Shown here: piece by piece, positions 39,063-50,137 of the stretch
Layout of the letters: the number at the start of each line of letters is the position of its first letter
Position numbering within the stretch: the stretch's first letter is position 1
Source: Pieris napi
Taxonomy: Eukaryota > Arthropoda > Insecta > Lepidoptera > Pieridae
DNA length: 64,000 bases
NCBI RefSeq assembly: GCF_905475465.1
Contig: NW_025920860.1
Span: forward strand, 868,001-932,000
Direction: 5' to 3'
Made by a program: the position numbers and the translations under genes
The notes under the pieces: generated by a model
Seen by the model: the letters and a program-made list of their open reading frames with translations, nothing else
Databases searched by the model: none
Told to the model about the DNA's origin: nothing

Positions 39063-42000
39063 TGGTGAAATAACCTGTGACAGAGGTTATTTCATCAGCG
39101 CAATCAGTCAACCCCTTCCTAGTGGGAGTGCCATGCTGTTGCCTTCGGGCTTCAGCCAAATGGGCAGGCACGACCGGGGCAGTACCACTGTCTCTCAGAA
39201 AACCGGCGTGAAGTGATGCAATAAGTTTGCCTTATTGTACTCGCGTTTCGTGCGGTGAGAGAGACTCCCGGAGCCCATTTCCCCCCCCCCCCTCTACAAG
39301 AAATATGAAGGTGCAGAAAAAAAGACAGAATCTACCCCAGGGGGGTACCACACGCGCTCGCGGTGGAGAATCCCCCTCTGGGCGTCCAACACCGGGACAC
39401 TCTGCGCCCGGTGGTGGACGCACAGGCTGCCCTTCGTATTCTGGGGGGGGCAATTCTGCGCTCGGAAAAAATAACATAATTCGTTTTCGGGGCAAACGGA
39501 GCAAACCTACAAAGGCACCCCCGTCCACACTCGCCGTGGACTTCACAAATGTTAGGGGGCTCAATACCAATATCAACGCAGTCCACTACCATTTAGAGAC
39601 TGCGAAGCCGGCCTTGCTCTTTCTTACCGAGACTCAGATTTCCTCCCCGGCTGATACTTCCTACCTCTCCTACCCGGGGTACAAATTGGAACATTCATTT
39701 GTGCCGCGGGCGGGAGTTTGCGTGTACGTCAGAGAGGATATCTGTTCTCGTCGCCTCGGGACGCTTGAAGGAAGGGACCTATCTAACCTCTGGCTGCGCG
39801 TAGACTGCGATGACCATCCGCGATTCTACGCATGCCTGTATAGGTCCCATAGCGGAAATATCGAAACTGACCGACTCATTGAGCACATCCAAATGGCTAC
39901 AGATTCCCTGCTCGAAAGGGTTCCTACCGCTGAAATCGTGATACTTGGCGATTTTAACGCCCACCATGCCGATTGGCTCGGCTCTGAAACTACCGATCAC
40001 GCGGGAAGATCCTTTCACGACTTTGCTTTAGCCTACGACCTGACACAAATGGTCCCTGCGATTACGCGAATACCAGATGTGGATGGTCATAAACCCTCTT
40101 TGTTGGACCTTCTGCTGACTTCACATCCGGAGAACTATCAAGTCTCTGTTGACCCGCCATTGGGTTCATCAGATCATTGTGTGGTCCGGAGTACTGTGCC
40201 ATCTACGCGCCCTTCACGGCCCCGCTTTATGGGTTGTCGCCGTATTTGGCACTATAAGTCAGCAGATTGGGACGGGATGCGGTCTTTCTTTGCGTCCTAC
40301 CCTTGGGGGCCTATGTGCTTTTCGCCGGAAGCTCCAGATTCCGTCGCCGCCTCTGTCGCCGAAGTGGTTCTGCAGGGCATGGAACTCTTTATTCCATTTT
40401 CTGCGGTGCCGATCGGTGGCAAGTCTCAGCCCTGGTTTAAACGTTCTTGCAAGGCGGCCTCGCGTCGAAAGCGAGAATGCTTTAAGGCATGGGCGGAAGC
40501 GGCGAAATCTCGTGATGCCAATACCAGCGAACTTAAAACAGCATATAACTCAGCCTCCAGGTCCTTCAAACGAGAAATCACTAAGGCAAAGTCAGAGCAC
40601 ATTGCCAGATTTGGCGAGAGATTGGCCCAACTCCCTTCAGGGACTCGAGCCTTCTGGTCTCTCGCCAAAGCTGTCCAGGGGAATTTTTGTCAGCCCTCCA
40701 TTCCGCCACTGCACAGGGAGGATGACTCTCTGGCCCACACTGCGAAGGAGAAGGCCGACCTTTTGGGCTGTCTCTTCGCGTCCAACTCGACTTTGGATGA
40801 CCGAGGGAGATCACCACCGACCATTTCGCGGTGTGATTCCTCGATGCCGGAAATCACATTCCGGCAACGTGCTGTCCGCAAAGCACTATCTTCCTTGGAC
40901 ATTCATAAGTCGAGCGGGCCGGATGGTATCCCCCCAATTGTGCTGCGTACTTGTGCTCCTGAGTTGGCTCCGGTCTTAACGCGCCTTTTCCGGTACCTGT
41001 ACTCGCTCGGCACTGTCCCGAAGTGCTGGAAGACCGCTTCGATACATCCGATCCCAAAAAAAGGCGATCGCTCTGATCCGTCCAACTATCGCCCAATAGC
41101 TATAACCTCCTTGTTCTCCAAAATAATGGAAACCATTATTAATTGCCAGCTCTTGAGTTATCTAGAAGGTCACCAGTTGATTAGCGATTCTCAGTACGGC
41201 TTTCGTCGTGGTCGCTCAGCTGGTGACCTCCTTGTATACCTTACCCATAGGTGGGCGGAAGCAATTGAGTCCAAGGGGGAGGCGTTGGCGGTAAGTTTGG
41301 ACATAGCGAAAGCCTTCGATCGGGTGTGGCACAGAGCACTGCTCTCGAAGCTTCCAGCCTATGGGCTTCCCGAGAAATTATGCGATTGGATCTCCAGCTT
41401 TCTGGCCGATCGGAGCATCAAGGTCGTCATCGACGGAGCATGTTCCGACCTTAAACCCGTGAACGCTGGGGTCCCACAAGGCTGTGTTCTATCCCCGACC
41501 CTATTTCTTCTGCATATCAATGATATGTTGCAACTTAGCAACATTCACTGCTATGCGGATGACAGCACTGGGGATATTCTTTACACTGGCCGGGCAGGTA
41601 TTTCTCGGGCAGTTGTTGATGAGTACCGGAACAAACTTGTGTCTGAAGTCGAAACTCTACTACGTGGAGTCTCAGACTGGGGCAGACAAAACCTAGTCCA
41701 ATTTAACCCCAAGAAGACACAAGTTTGCGCGTTTTCCGCTAAAAAAACACCCTTTGTCGCTACTCCTCTTTTCGAAAACACTCTTCTTAAAGCCACAGCC
41801 AGCATTGGAATACTTGGCGTTGACATATCGAACGACGTTCAGTTTCGCGGTCACTTGGAGGGAAAGGCTAAATTAGCCTCCAAAAAGCTTGGTGTGCTCA
41901 GCAAGGCGAGGCGGTACTTCACTCCGGGCCACCGCATGCAACTATATAAAGCGCAAATTCGGCCCCACATGGAGTACTGCTCTCACCTCTGGGCGGGGGC

Positions 42001-42515
42001 TCCCCAGTACCAGCTCCTTCCACTTGACCGTATACAACGCAGAGCGGTTCGAATTGTCGACGACCAATCCCTCTCCGAGCGGCTTGATCCTTTGGCGTTG
42101 CGTAGAGATGTGGGGTCACTCTGCATCTTCTACCGCATTTACCATGGAGAGTGTTCAGAGGAGTTGTTCGGATTAATACCTGCAGCTGAATTTCATCATC
42201 GGACGTCGAGACAGAATACGAAATTCCACCCGTATCACCTCGACGTCCGCCGTTCCACAACTGAGCGTTTTTCAAGGCAGTTTTTGCCGCGCACAACCAC
42301 TATGTGGAACCAGCTGCCCACTGAAGTATTTCCGAACCAATTCGACTTAGGGTCCTTCAAGAAAAGAGCGTACCTATTCTTAAAAGGCCGGCAACGCACT
42401 CGCGAGCCCTCTGGCATTGAGAGTGTCCATGGGCGGCGGTATCACTTAACATCAGGTGAGCCTCCTGCCCGTTTGCCCCCCGTTCTATAAAAAAACAAAA
42501 AAAAAAATTAAATAA
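39063..42515 (+). mobile_element. LINE-B: intact single-ORF LINE (CR1/Jockey type)
   Basis: A 3.45-kb plus-strand non-LTR element inserted in ORF1 of LINE-A. The 5' end begins TGGTGAAATAACC. The 3' end reads CATCAGGTGAGCCTCC, then CCCGTTTGCC and an A-rich tail (42488-42515). The target duplication is at most 2 bp (AC). I recall the 5' words (CGACCGGGGCAGTACCAC) and 3' words from very common short non-autonomous repeats in Lepidoptera, which may be mobilised by this family; that link is from memory. The ORF is unbroken, so this copy may be active. Confidence 0.85.
39305..42490 (+). CDS. LINE-B endonuclease-reverse transcriptase
   Basis: 1061 codons from the first ATG (39305); the frame is open 26 codons further up without a Met. 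After a basic Gly/Pro/Arg-rich N-end comes an AP-type endonuclease: TNVRGLNTN, LLFLTETQIS, VILGDFNAHHADWLG, and the GSSDHC box. Then RT: SSGPDGIPP, YRPIAITSLFSKIME, GFRRGRSAGD, LDIAKAFDRVWH, GVPQGCVLSPTLF and CYADDSTGD (YADD active site). The thumb and C-terminal region include YCSHLWAGAP and RAVRIVDD. All catalytic motifs are present. No CCHC ORF1 precedes it. It would reverse-transcribe its RNA at a nicked target in the nucleus. Confidence 0.92.
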   Translation: MKVQKKRQNLPQGGTTRARGGESPSGRPTPGHSAPGGGRTGCPSYSGGGNSALGKNNIIRFRGKRSKPTKAPPSTLAVDFTNVRGLNTNINAVHYHLETAKPALLFLTETQISSPADTSYLSYPGYKLEHSFVPRAGVCVYVREDICSRRLGTLEGRDLSNLWLRVDCDDHPRFYACLYRSHSGNIETDRLIEHIQMATDSLLERVPTAEIVILGDFNAHHADWLGSETTDHAGRSFHDFALAYDLTQMVPAITRIPDVDGHKPSLLDLLLTSHPENYQVSVDPPLGSSDHCVVRSTVPSTRPSRPRFMGCRRIWHYKSADWDGMRSFFASYPWGPMCFSPEAPDSVAASVAEVVLQGMELFIPFSAVPIGGKSQPWFKRSCKAASRRKRECFKAWAEAAKSRDANTSELKTAYNSASRSFKREITKAKSEHIARFGERLAQLPSGTRAFWSLAKAVQGNFCQPSIPPLHREDDSLAHTAKEKADLLGCLFASNSTLDDRGRSPPTISRCDSSMPEITFRQRAVRKALSSLDIHKSSGPDGIPPIVLRTCAPELAPVLTRLFRYLYSLGTVPKCWKTASIHPIPKKGDRSDPSNYRPIAITSLFSKIMETIINCQLLSYLEGHQLISDSQYGFRRGRSAGDLLVYLTHRWAEAIESKGEALAVSLDIAKAFDRVWHRALLSKLPAYGLPEKLCDWISSFLADRSIKVVIDGACSDLKPVNAGVPQGCVLSPTLFLLHINDMLQLSNIHCYADDSTGDILYTGRAGISRAVVDEYRNKLVSEVETLLRGVSDWGRQNLVQFNPKKTQVCAFSAKKTPFVATPLFENTLLKATASIGILGVDISNDVQFRGHLEGKAKLASKKLGVLSKARRYFTPGHRMQLYKAQIRPHMEYCSHLWAGAPQYQLLPLDRIQRRAVRIVDDQSLSERLDPLALRRDVGSLCIFYRIYHGECSEELFGLIPAAEFHHRTSRQNTKFHPYHLDVRRSTTERFSRQFLPRTTTMWNQLPTEVFPNQFDLGSFKKRAYLFLKGRQRTREPSGIESVHGRRYHLTSGEPPARLPPVL

Positions 42516-43694
42516 ACGGGCGGGGGGGTTTTGATGCGATCCGCGGGGGCGGAGGGCGCAGGTTTGTCCGATTTGTCCGATAACAACGAACTTAAATCCC
42601 TCTTCGGAGAGTTTGTCGGCTGCGTGGGCCTTTTCGCGGGTGGGCCGCCGTTAGCCGAACGCTTTTTCTTACGTCCGACGGTTTGGAATCCGTCGGATTC
42701 CGAGGATGATGAAAGAACAGCTTCGTCAACCGTTTCCGCCGGAGCAGATTGGGCCGACATTGCCGACAAAGGACGCGCTAGATCCGTCTCCCCATCGCTT
42801 GCGCTTCCCATTTCAGGGAGTGGTGAGCGCGAGCGCGAGCGAGCGCGGGATTGGTCGGTTGAGTTTAAACTATTTTTACGCGATGCCTTCGCGGAGGCAT
42901 TTTTCCTCGTCTTACGCGGCGACGGAGACGGCGAACGGGGTGAGTCAGTACTTTCTGACTCGTAAAAAGCTTTAATGGCGTCAGGAAAACGCTCTTTTAA
43001 AAATGAAAGTATTTATTTAAATCGGGCGGTTGAACCTCGGACGCCATCCTGTATGCGGGAAGCAAGACAGTTTGGCGGCGAGTGTGTACCTATAAGCCTA
43101 CGTGTGTGAGTACCTAAGCTATGGTTTTCCCTAAGGTGTATGTGTCTCCGCTGGTGATAGCGGAGGTGAGGTTTGTCACCGACGTAACCAGCCCGCAGGG
43201 GTTTGGGTAAATAGAGCCCCCGCGGATGTGACAGGACCCGTCCAACAGTGGACCTGATTGAAGCCGGTTTCAAGAGAGTAGTTGGAGTGCCTACTCCCTA
43301 ATAAGTGCCTACTAGGAGGCCCGGCTGCGCACAGGACTTGGAGGAAGCGGAGGGGCTGATTCGCGCCTTGAAAAAGGCACGGTGTATGCACCCCGGACAA
43401 AACACCCGCACAAGGCGTTAACCGTTCGATAACCGTTTGGCACCGTTAGGTGGCTATCGGACGGCCGCAGGTAAACCCGCGCTCATAAATTGCAGCCTTC
43501 AACACGATGTCCAATCACCGAAGACGCGAAGCGACCAATGAGAGGGCAGCGGGCAGCAAGGGCAGCGGTCGGACAGCGCGTGCGCACTGTACAGCGGCAA
43601 GCGGCGATGACTCACAGCGAGTGAGCGAGATGGCAGCAGGATGTCAGGTGGCAGGAGCAGACGTCCGCACAGGTCGGCAGTCGGGCGCAGAGTG
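42516..43694 (-). mobile_element. LINE-A 5' segment
   Basis: Contains the N-terminal ORF1 piece (42516-42811, frame open further up to about 43010) and a GC-rich 5' UTR to 43694. The outer end (on the minus strand, CACTCTGCGCCCGACTGCCG) looks like the true 5' end of a Jockey-type LINE with an internal promoter. Directly beyond it the 7.67-kb tandem unit starts. The flank here does not match the flank at the LINE-A 3' end. Confidence 0.8.
42518..42811 (-). pseudogene. LINE-A ORF1, N-terminal segment
   Basis: 98 codons beginning MGSASDGETDLARPLS, with a VDEAVLSSSSESDGFQ acidic patch, a basic patch GRKKKRSANGG and a Ser/Lys-rich run ending at PPP where LINE-B interrupts. The frame is open upstream of this Met to about 43010 without another ATG, so the start is uncertain. 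With the other two parts, ORF1 would be about 485 codons and shows no stop. Confidence 0.8.
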
Positions 43695-43861
43695 ACTTTT
43701 GTGATCAATCCCGTTGGTTTCATTTATTGGAACGAAGTTCCTTATCGCGCGTTGTGAAAGGGGGCTAGACGGAAAAAATTCTTACGAAAAGTTGTCACGA
43801 CACTTTTTTGCTATTTGCTATTGAAATACCCGATGTATTTATATATATATATTTATTTATT

Positions 43862-43949
43862 ATTCTCGTCCGATCACCTAAGTTAAGCAACATCGGGTGA
43901 GGTCAGTACTTGGATGGGTGACCGCCTGGGAACACCTCGTAATGTTGGT
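43862..43949 (+). ncRNA. 5S-rRNA-like sequence, copy 1 (5' truncated)
   Basis: Matches the 3' three quarters of an animal 5S rRNA: TCTCGTCCGATCACC, AAGTTAAGCAACATCGGG, GTCAGTACTTGGATGGGTGA, CCGCCTGGGAACACC, then a T-run terminator. The 5' quarter, needed for helix I, is replaced by AT-rich DNA, so a functional rRNA is unlikely. The internal promoter region is kept. Confidence 0.8.
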
Positions 43950-44556
43950 TTTTTTTTCGCAGCGATAAGTGAAAATTATTTTTGGAATCACTTAACTTAA
44001 TTAGTCGTAGTAAACGTACACCAGAATCCCTTTACAATAATAATTGCGGGCTCCCTAGTTTCCTTGCAATTTTTTTCAATACAATACCTTTAAAAAATAT
44101 TCATTATAATAAATAAAAAAATAATGTTTTAGGAAAATGTCAAATTTCTGCGAATTCAAAAATTAGTGAACTATCACAACGAGAACAGCTTATACAAGGA
44201 GATGAACCAGATGAGACTAAATTAAAACATCTGAACCACGAAATACAAAATATGCATATTAATTGTGCCACTTAATTTATATTTTGGTTATTTTACTATT
44301 TAATCGCTGCGTAGCACAACGACATCATCCTTCTTCCTCTTTTAGATTCCTGGTCTCTTAAAACTTTAATAGACGATGAAATATTATTATTATTAAATAT
44401 ACTGTTATGATACCAATTAACATATAAATAATCGAAAGGCACTTCGTTCCATCCGGGTGTCCCTTGACACCTCTCAAGTTATTTAATAATATAGAATAGA
44501 CCGAATGAACATTATTAGTAATTATTCTTTATCTATTTTGTGATTCTTTTTCTCTT

Positions 44557-44700
44557 AATAGGTGATCAGCCTTCTGTGCCTGACACACGCCGTCGATTTT
44601 TGGGCGTAAGGCATTCTGGTTTTCACATCATATTTTCCATCACAGTACGTGCGAGGGTAATTCTTAAAAACCCAGCAATGACGATGAAGCCATGGCAATG
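44557..44700 (-). repeat. Diverged SINE fragment in unit 1
   Basis: AATAGGTGATCAGCC and GCCTGACACACGCCGTCGA match the 36-353 SINE; similarity fades after the TTTTCCATCACAGTACGTGC part. The same fragment is at 52219-52362 and 59885-60028 in the other units. Confidence 0.6.
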
Positions 44701-45472
44701 TTGCAACATGTACAAAAGTTGTATTAATTACGAAAATAAAAATCTCTTTTGAGCCCGCCCTATGCTATAAAAGGCAATTTCCTGTCGTCAGTGTAATTAA
44801 TAATCCAGTATTATGATGTTGCGATGACATCGTCTATTATATTGTTATAATATCGTATCGTATTGGCACGTGGACGGAAATATTCCCTTGAGTTGGGGTT
44901 CTGTGGTTCTAGCTTCGGATCAGAGATGGCGATAGTAGCTTTATTTGTGCCTTATTAGAATTTAGTACCTAGACATTTTAAGAAAAAGGACAGTCTAAAT
45001 TTACCTTAAATGTAGAGAGCGAATTGTATTATATTTAAAAAAGCACATTTGTCTGATAATATTATTATTATAGTGGCTCTAAACATTTCACCAAGTATCA
45101 AGAACAATAAATGTAAAAAATACCTTATGCTGCCTATTCAGTTTGTTTAAATTATATAATATATAAACTAGATATAATAACATTAACAAATTTAATCAAC
45201 ATCAATATTAAAAAGTAAAAAAAAGTATACGAAAATGCTTGTTTATAATATCCAAAGATGGCGCTATAAGTCGCATTCTAACGAATGATATTATATAGCA
45301 AAATATTAACTTAATAGTTTATTACATTTTCTATGATATATTATTTCAAATCCCTGGTCTAAATACATTAAATAATTGAATGTTTCAAATGCTACTTAAG
45401 TCATTCTTTGTGCAACGTCCATAGGAGCAATTTTTTACGAATATTTTATTTTTAATAACTGTATATAGATAC

Positions 45473-45709
45473 TTGGTGACGTTTATACTGAAGAAAATTT
45501 CAAATAAAAGTAATAATTTTTCTGTTCAAAACTCTATTCTACCCAAGCTTTATAAATCGCCAAGAATCAACACAATACCGTCTAATGTTAAAATATATTG
45601 CCCACGTTTAACAATTCAAAGGATTCACATTCGCAACGCATCGTCGGGCCTATTTGAAATCGGGCAATTTGGTAATGACCAACCATTAACCACAAAAAAT
45701 ATAACTTGA
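45473..45709 (+). CDS. Unidentified 78-codon ORF, repeated in each unit
   Basis: A basic, Ser/Asn-rich frame beginning TTG (VTFILKKISNKSNNF) and ending NDQPLTTKNIT. Few acidic residues in the first 60 positions and an RIHIRNASS end would fit a mitochondrial presequence, and a donor-like GTAATG follows FEIGQF. It could therefore be a host exon, but there is no supporting exon nearby. Identical copies at 53135-53371 and 60835-61071 reflect recent duplication, not selection. Weak candidate. Confidence 0.18.
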   Translation: MVTFILKKISNKSNNFSVQNSILPKLYKSPRINTIPSNVKIYCPRLTIQRIHIRNASSGLFEIGQFGNDQPLTTKNIT

Positions 45710-46999
45710 TATAACAAGAATGAGACAATAAAATGCGAATTATACGTTCAGTTTTTTACCAAAGGCTCACGCGTGGCCGGCACGTGATAGAAAATATTAA
45801 AACTGGTGTTAGTTCTGACACGCGGACTTTACCACCAATAAATAGAAAATCTTGTAGCCCTATTGTCATAAACTTAAAGCGGTAACACTCTAAAACCTAC
45901 CTTATTCCACGGACATACGGTTTACTGCAAATTTGACAGTTTTAATGCGTCTCTACCGTTAGAGGGCGTTGAAAAGAACATTCTATTTTTTGACGAATAC
46001 AGTTGTGAATAAGTCTGGGGTGGTAATATAAAATTAGGGTTATCCTCAATGGTCTAAATACCGCCCCCGACGGTTATCGAATAATGCTATTTTGATTGCA
46101 GAAGTGCCGGCTAGTGCGGACGTATAATGAATCTTTTTCGTTACTTCAAAGGTTTGAGGAATGAGAAATTTCTAATATTCAGGCCACGCAATATTTGAAA
46201 ATGGATTTGTAATATATTTTCTTACTTTACACACTTTAAGCGGGGAGTTAGATTTTTTATGGAATGAAATGTAGGTAGATCCAAGTGAGTGCAACAGACT
46301 TAATAACACATTTCGTACATGATTATTGAATATCATTATTTATCTTGAATGCAATATGCACTTCAAATAATAGGGCGTGACCTACTACACCTATAATGTT
46401 TTAGAAAGTACCTTCAATTAATTCCTTTGAAAAGGACTGAAAAAGTTCTGGGAACCGGAAATAAAATCTGCAACAAAAACTTTATCAAAATCAGCGATAT
46501 ATACAAATAATGATAGGTATTACACGCACTACAATCTAATTAATAAACAAACTATCCTTTAAAAACAAACACGGCCCTATAGGACCCCAATATCATTTCA
46601 TATTTTGATTATGATATCAATGTCACCCACTCGCACTTTTTATTTCCATTGTCCGTTAATACACATATTAAGCTATTAAAAGTGCGTGCCGTCATAATAT
46701 AATATTTCATACGTAATGGAATAATTTTATTGTTATCGACGTGTTCTAATAAAATGAGCTTAAAAGAAATTGTAGGCCTTTTAGCTAAGTAGTGTTTAAG
46801 TTTTACAACATGTAAAGCTGTCAGGGAAGTACAATTATTCGTAGCTCAGCCACTGTATTCCTAAGCAATTAGACAAGACTAAGATCTTTAATATCCTATA
46901 CAGCATCATGAGTAGCAAAACAGACTTAGTTTGCTTATTATCAATGTTTCCAGGAGTTTTATCAGTTTTATCTCGCGCAAATATTCTTGCTTGTTCCAT
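45710..46999. other. AT-rich part of unit 1, no gene seen
   Basis: No ORF, RNA gene or element end that I can support. The same sequence is in units 2 and 3. Confidence 0.45.
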
Positions 47000-47027
47000 C
47001 TACACGATTAAAAAAGCAATGTCATAC

Positions 47028-47220
47028 CTCATTAGAGCTTGAAACTGCGACAAATCCGTTGGAATTGGGACGTCTGCAGTGCTACAGTCGCCCGACACAC
47101 GGCCGCTGACTGCGCCCGACACTTCCTCGTTAATTATTAAATGACTTGATGTTTTTAGATTTTCCAAATCGAAAAGAATGTATGACAAATTGCTGAGACA
47201 CCAGTGTGAGTGATCACTAT
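47028..47220 (-). CDS. Candidate exon in unit 1
   Basis: On the minus strand, an open stretch bounded by an acceptor-like AAAGCAG and a donor-like GAG|GTATGA, encoding DSDHSHWCLSNLSY to FQALMR. GC and codon choice look more exon-like than the surroundings. No domain is recognised. Units 1 and 3 are open here; unit 2 carries a 7-bp insertion (near 54815) that breaks the frame, so at least that copy would be dead. It may be a relic exon caught in the repeat unit. Confidence 0.25.
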
Positions 47221-48290
47221 CTGCTTTCACTGTTAAAGACCATAGTGAAAGCCTTTGATTATAACCAACATAGTTTTATGTTGATTGTAATCACCAGCTT
47301 GAAGTTCATTTTTGTTACTTAATAAACAAAATATATCTAAGTTAGCTGTTCGAAATACATTATATTATGTATTTATTTTATAAAAAATGATGAGGGTGAT
47401 GCAAAATATTTACGCACGGCCGATCGACACATTTTTTGATAGTCATGGTTGAGATTCTGTCGGGTTACGTGTTCTCGTGCATCTAGCATTTTTAATTTGG
47501 ATAGTACACATATACTTTTTGTTGATTACAGATACGTCCACTATTTAAAATTAGTATATAGTGAGTGGTTAGTGCGTGTTTAAGAACTATTGTGAGGCAA
47601 GGTATCAATTATCATCAGTCTAATCTCTTTTCGTGCCCATACTAAAACTAATCCCAAATCCTTACGGCTGATATTATTGTGGGCCTATCTTTCTGTAAGG
47701 AGACATTGACGAGGTATGTACTCAGGACTTATTATTTAATATGAATTGTGTATCGACGGCCACCGAACCGTTCTTTGTGGTACATAATTTTTTTTTTTTT
47801 TAATGTATATCCTATCCTATATCCTTCTCCTATATTTAACTGACTTCAGAAACTTCAAAAGACACGAAAAAATATTGTTTTACCTTTTTTGTATTCTCTT
47901 TTATAGTCTTAATGCATCTCGAGATTATTTGTTAATCTTAAACTATTTTATAAAGCTCGCTTAAAATAATTGTACGGTTTGTATAGTAATATTACAGAAA
48001 GATAAATGTTATTTATATGTCGTCGGATGTATTAAGTGATTTATTTGAGTTTAGATATCATCATTTATAACTAAATAGTATGATTAAGTATTACTTATAT
48101 CTGTTAACAAGTTTTTGTATTATTTTTAAAGTTTTTTTTTCAAAAGTGTCTCTAAAGGTGATATCAGAGTCAGACGGTTCACTCGAATGATTGTTCACTC
48201 GAGTGACTGCTTCATTTTTTTTCATTCTATGTTCACACGGCTTAGACGAAATGATACAGAAATGAACATTCATTGTTCTTTCTTTTAAAT

Positions 48291-48569
48291 ATGTCATCGA
48301 ATGAAGTCGTACGTCTTAGAATTAGTTTAATTTGTGATCATTTAATCAAAGAGTTGACAAAAAAGAAGCAAAGAAAACGTCGACGGTGGTGGGTGCGACC
48401 ATGGATTGAAAGAAGAAATTTATTAGGAGCTTCCAATACATTGTTGAGAGAACTAGCCGTTGAAGATCCTGATTCATATTGTAATCATCTTCGAATGGAT
48501 GAAAGTAAATTTGAAGAAAAGTTAAAAAAACGTTATAACTTCGTCGACAACGTGATGTCCGTCGGCTAG
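48291..48569 (+). pseudogene. Harbinger transposase N-terminal fragment, unit 1
   Basis: 92 codons, MSSNEVVRL to the stop at 48569. The stretch RRRWWVRPWIERRNLLG, then LLRELAVEDPDSY and LRMDESKFEE, is the typical N-end of PIF/Harbinger (ALP1-like) transposases. After FEEKL the sequence changes to unrelated DNA that forms an inverted repeat with 48825-48860. The DDE catalytic domain is missing, so it cannot be active. Confidence 0.85.
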
Positions 48570-49392
48570 ATAATGAAAGATGAAAATGAACAAAAAATGA
48601 ACCGTCTGATATCAACTTAAAGGTGACATTTTCACCTTTCATTCGGTACATTTCACTCGAAATGAAATGTCTGAACAAAAAATGAAACACGAGTGACGAA
48701 TGAATTCATTAGTGAACCGATCCAACAGTGTTGGATATTGGCATCCGGTATCTTTCATTCCCACCCCGAATGAACGAGAAATGAACGGTCTGAACACTGA
48801 GAGAACATTCATTCGGATTCGGCCAGACGGACATCACGTTGTCGACGAAGTTATAACTTTTTGAAGTTATACTTCTTTAGGCGCGTTATGAAAATTTGAT
48901 GAGAGTGAAATTTTACGATGCGCGCGCACCTATAACACAAAATTCGGAGTGTGATTATAGCGTGCGCAATCTACAAAAGAAATAGAATATAAGCTAACTT
49001 CACGCATATTCTATTTCTTAGCTTAGCAGCTTAACAAGAATTTTGAATATCCATGACAATTGACATCTGACATTGACATTTACCTTTTAAACAAATATAG
49101 GAGTTTGAATTATTGTTTAAAATAAAAGATTATCTATGTATCTAGTTATTTTCATTATACAAGTGCGAATTTTATATGTGCGTCTGAATTATAATCAGAA
49201 GTGATTTAAATTTAATATCTAAATCAAAACTAATTAATATGATAAAATATTTGTGAAAAAACTGTGCCAACCTTCCTGAGTGCTTCAATACAATTGAGGT
49301 TAACTATCCGTAGGTATTATCGAGTATTATTGTTGATTAAAACTGAAACATGAACCATTATTCATTGCTTATGTTTATTGCGTTTGTTACAG

Positions 49393-50137
49393 CAACGTTT
49401 TAGAAATATTCTATATATCAATAATTGAGAACAAAGATTTAAGCACGAATACTAATAAGGAGAAAATGAAGGCTTGGAGCGATATAACAGAGAAGTAAAC
49501 ATTTTAATAAGTACCTGCATCTCAAAAAAATGACCACATTATTTAATCAAAACATGTAATTTTTCAGATTTAATCTAGCAAATATAAGGACAAGAGACAA
49601 AAAACAATTGATGAATCAGTGGAAGTGCACTAAATTGAATACAAAAAAAGAGTTGTCATCTTATCGCCGTGAAACATCTAAAACTGGAGGTGGAACAAAG
49701 CCACCATCACCTTCTCGAGACACAATGGATATGGCAGAGATGATACCGCAACGGTTTGAAGTAGATTTCAATGAATTTGATTGTGATGGTGTCGAGGTAG
49801 GAATGTTAATTATAAATATGATGTATGGTGATGTTCAAGGTTCAACCTTTCAAGCATAGGCATATGCTCACAACAGTACTTTATTCCCCTACAGGTAGTT
49901 AGAGATATTGTAATACCTCAAAACATCCATGTTGCACTTGTAGTACCGAAACTCTGTCCAGCCAGAAGTGAGCCCATTCCCACTTATAATGGACAGTGGG
50001 TATAATACACCTTAATACCTGAGTGCGAACCACTCACCATGATACTTAAATTAATAGATGTTATTTATATATTTCAGGATATTACAAATAAAATCATTTT
50101 GGAAACAATTGATATCCCAAAAGCCAACAATGACAAG
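49393..50137 (+). CDS. Myb/SANT-like Harbinger accessory gene, unit 1 (spliced)
   Basis: Three exons fit by frame and splice sites: 49393-49494 (acceptor TTACAG, donor GTAAAC), 49568-49796 (acceptor TTTTCAG, donor GTAGGA) and 50078-50137 (acceptor ATTTCAG, donor GTAATA). The first two together encode a Myb/SANT-like DNA-binding domain (KEKMKAWSDITE; RDKKQLMNQWKC; then SSYRRETSKTGGG). Phases agree at every junction. The upstream start exon and the end are not resolved. Harbinger elements need such a protein to bring transposase to the nucleus or the ends. The same exons are in unit 2. Confidence 0.65.

Noticed and set aside
39232..39592. Minus-strand ORFs of 86-114 codons over the LINE-B 5' region
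   Set aside because: They are shadows of the GC-rich coding strand of LINE-B.
43013..43723. Several 60-87 codon ORFs on both strands
   Set aside because: They lie in the GC-rich 5' UTR of LINE-A, in conflicting frames, with no domain.
43862..43949. Functional 5S rRNA gene
   Set aside because: The 5' quarter needed for helix I is missing in all three units, and unit 3 has changes in highly conserved positions.
44540..44752. 70-codon ORF repeated in each tandem unit
   Set aside because: It lies over a SINE-like fragment and shows no protein-like conservation.
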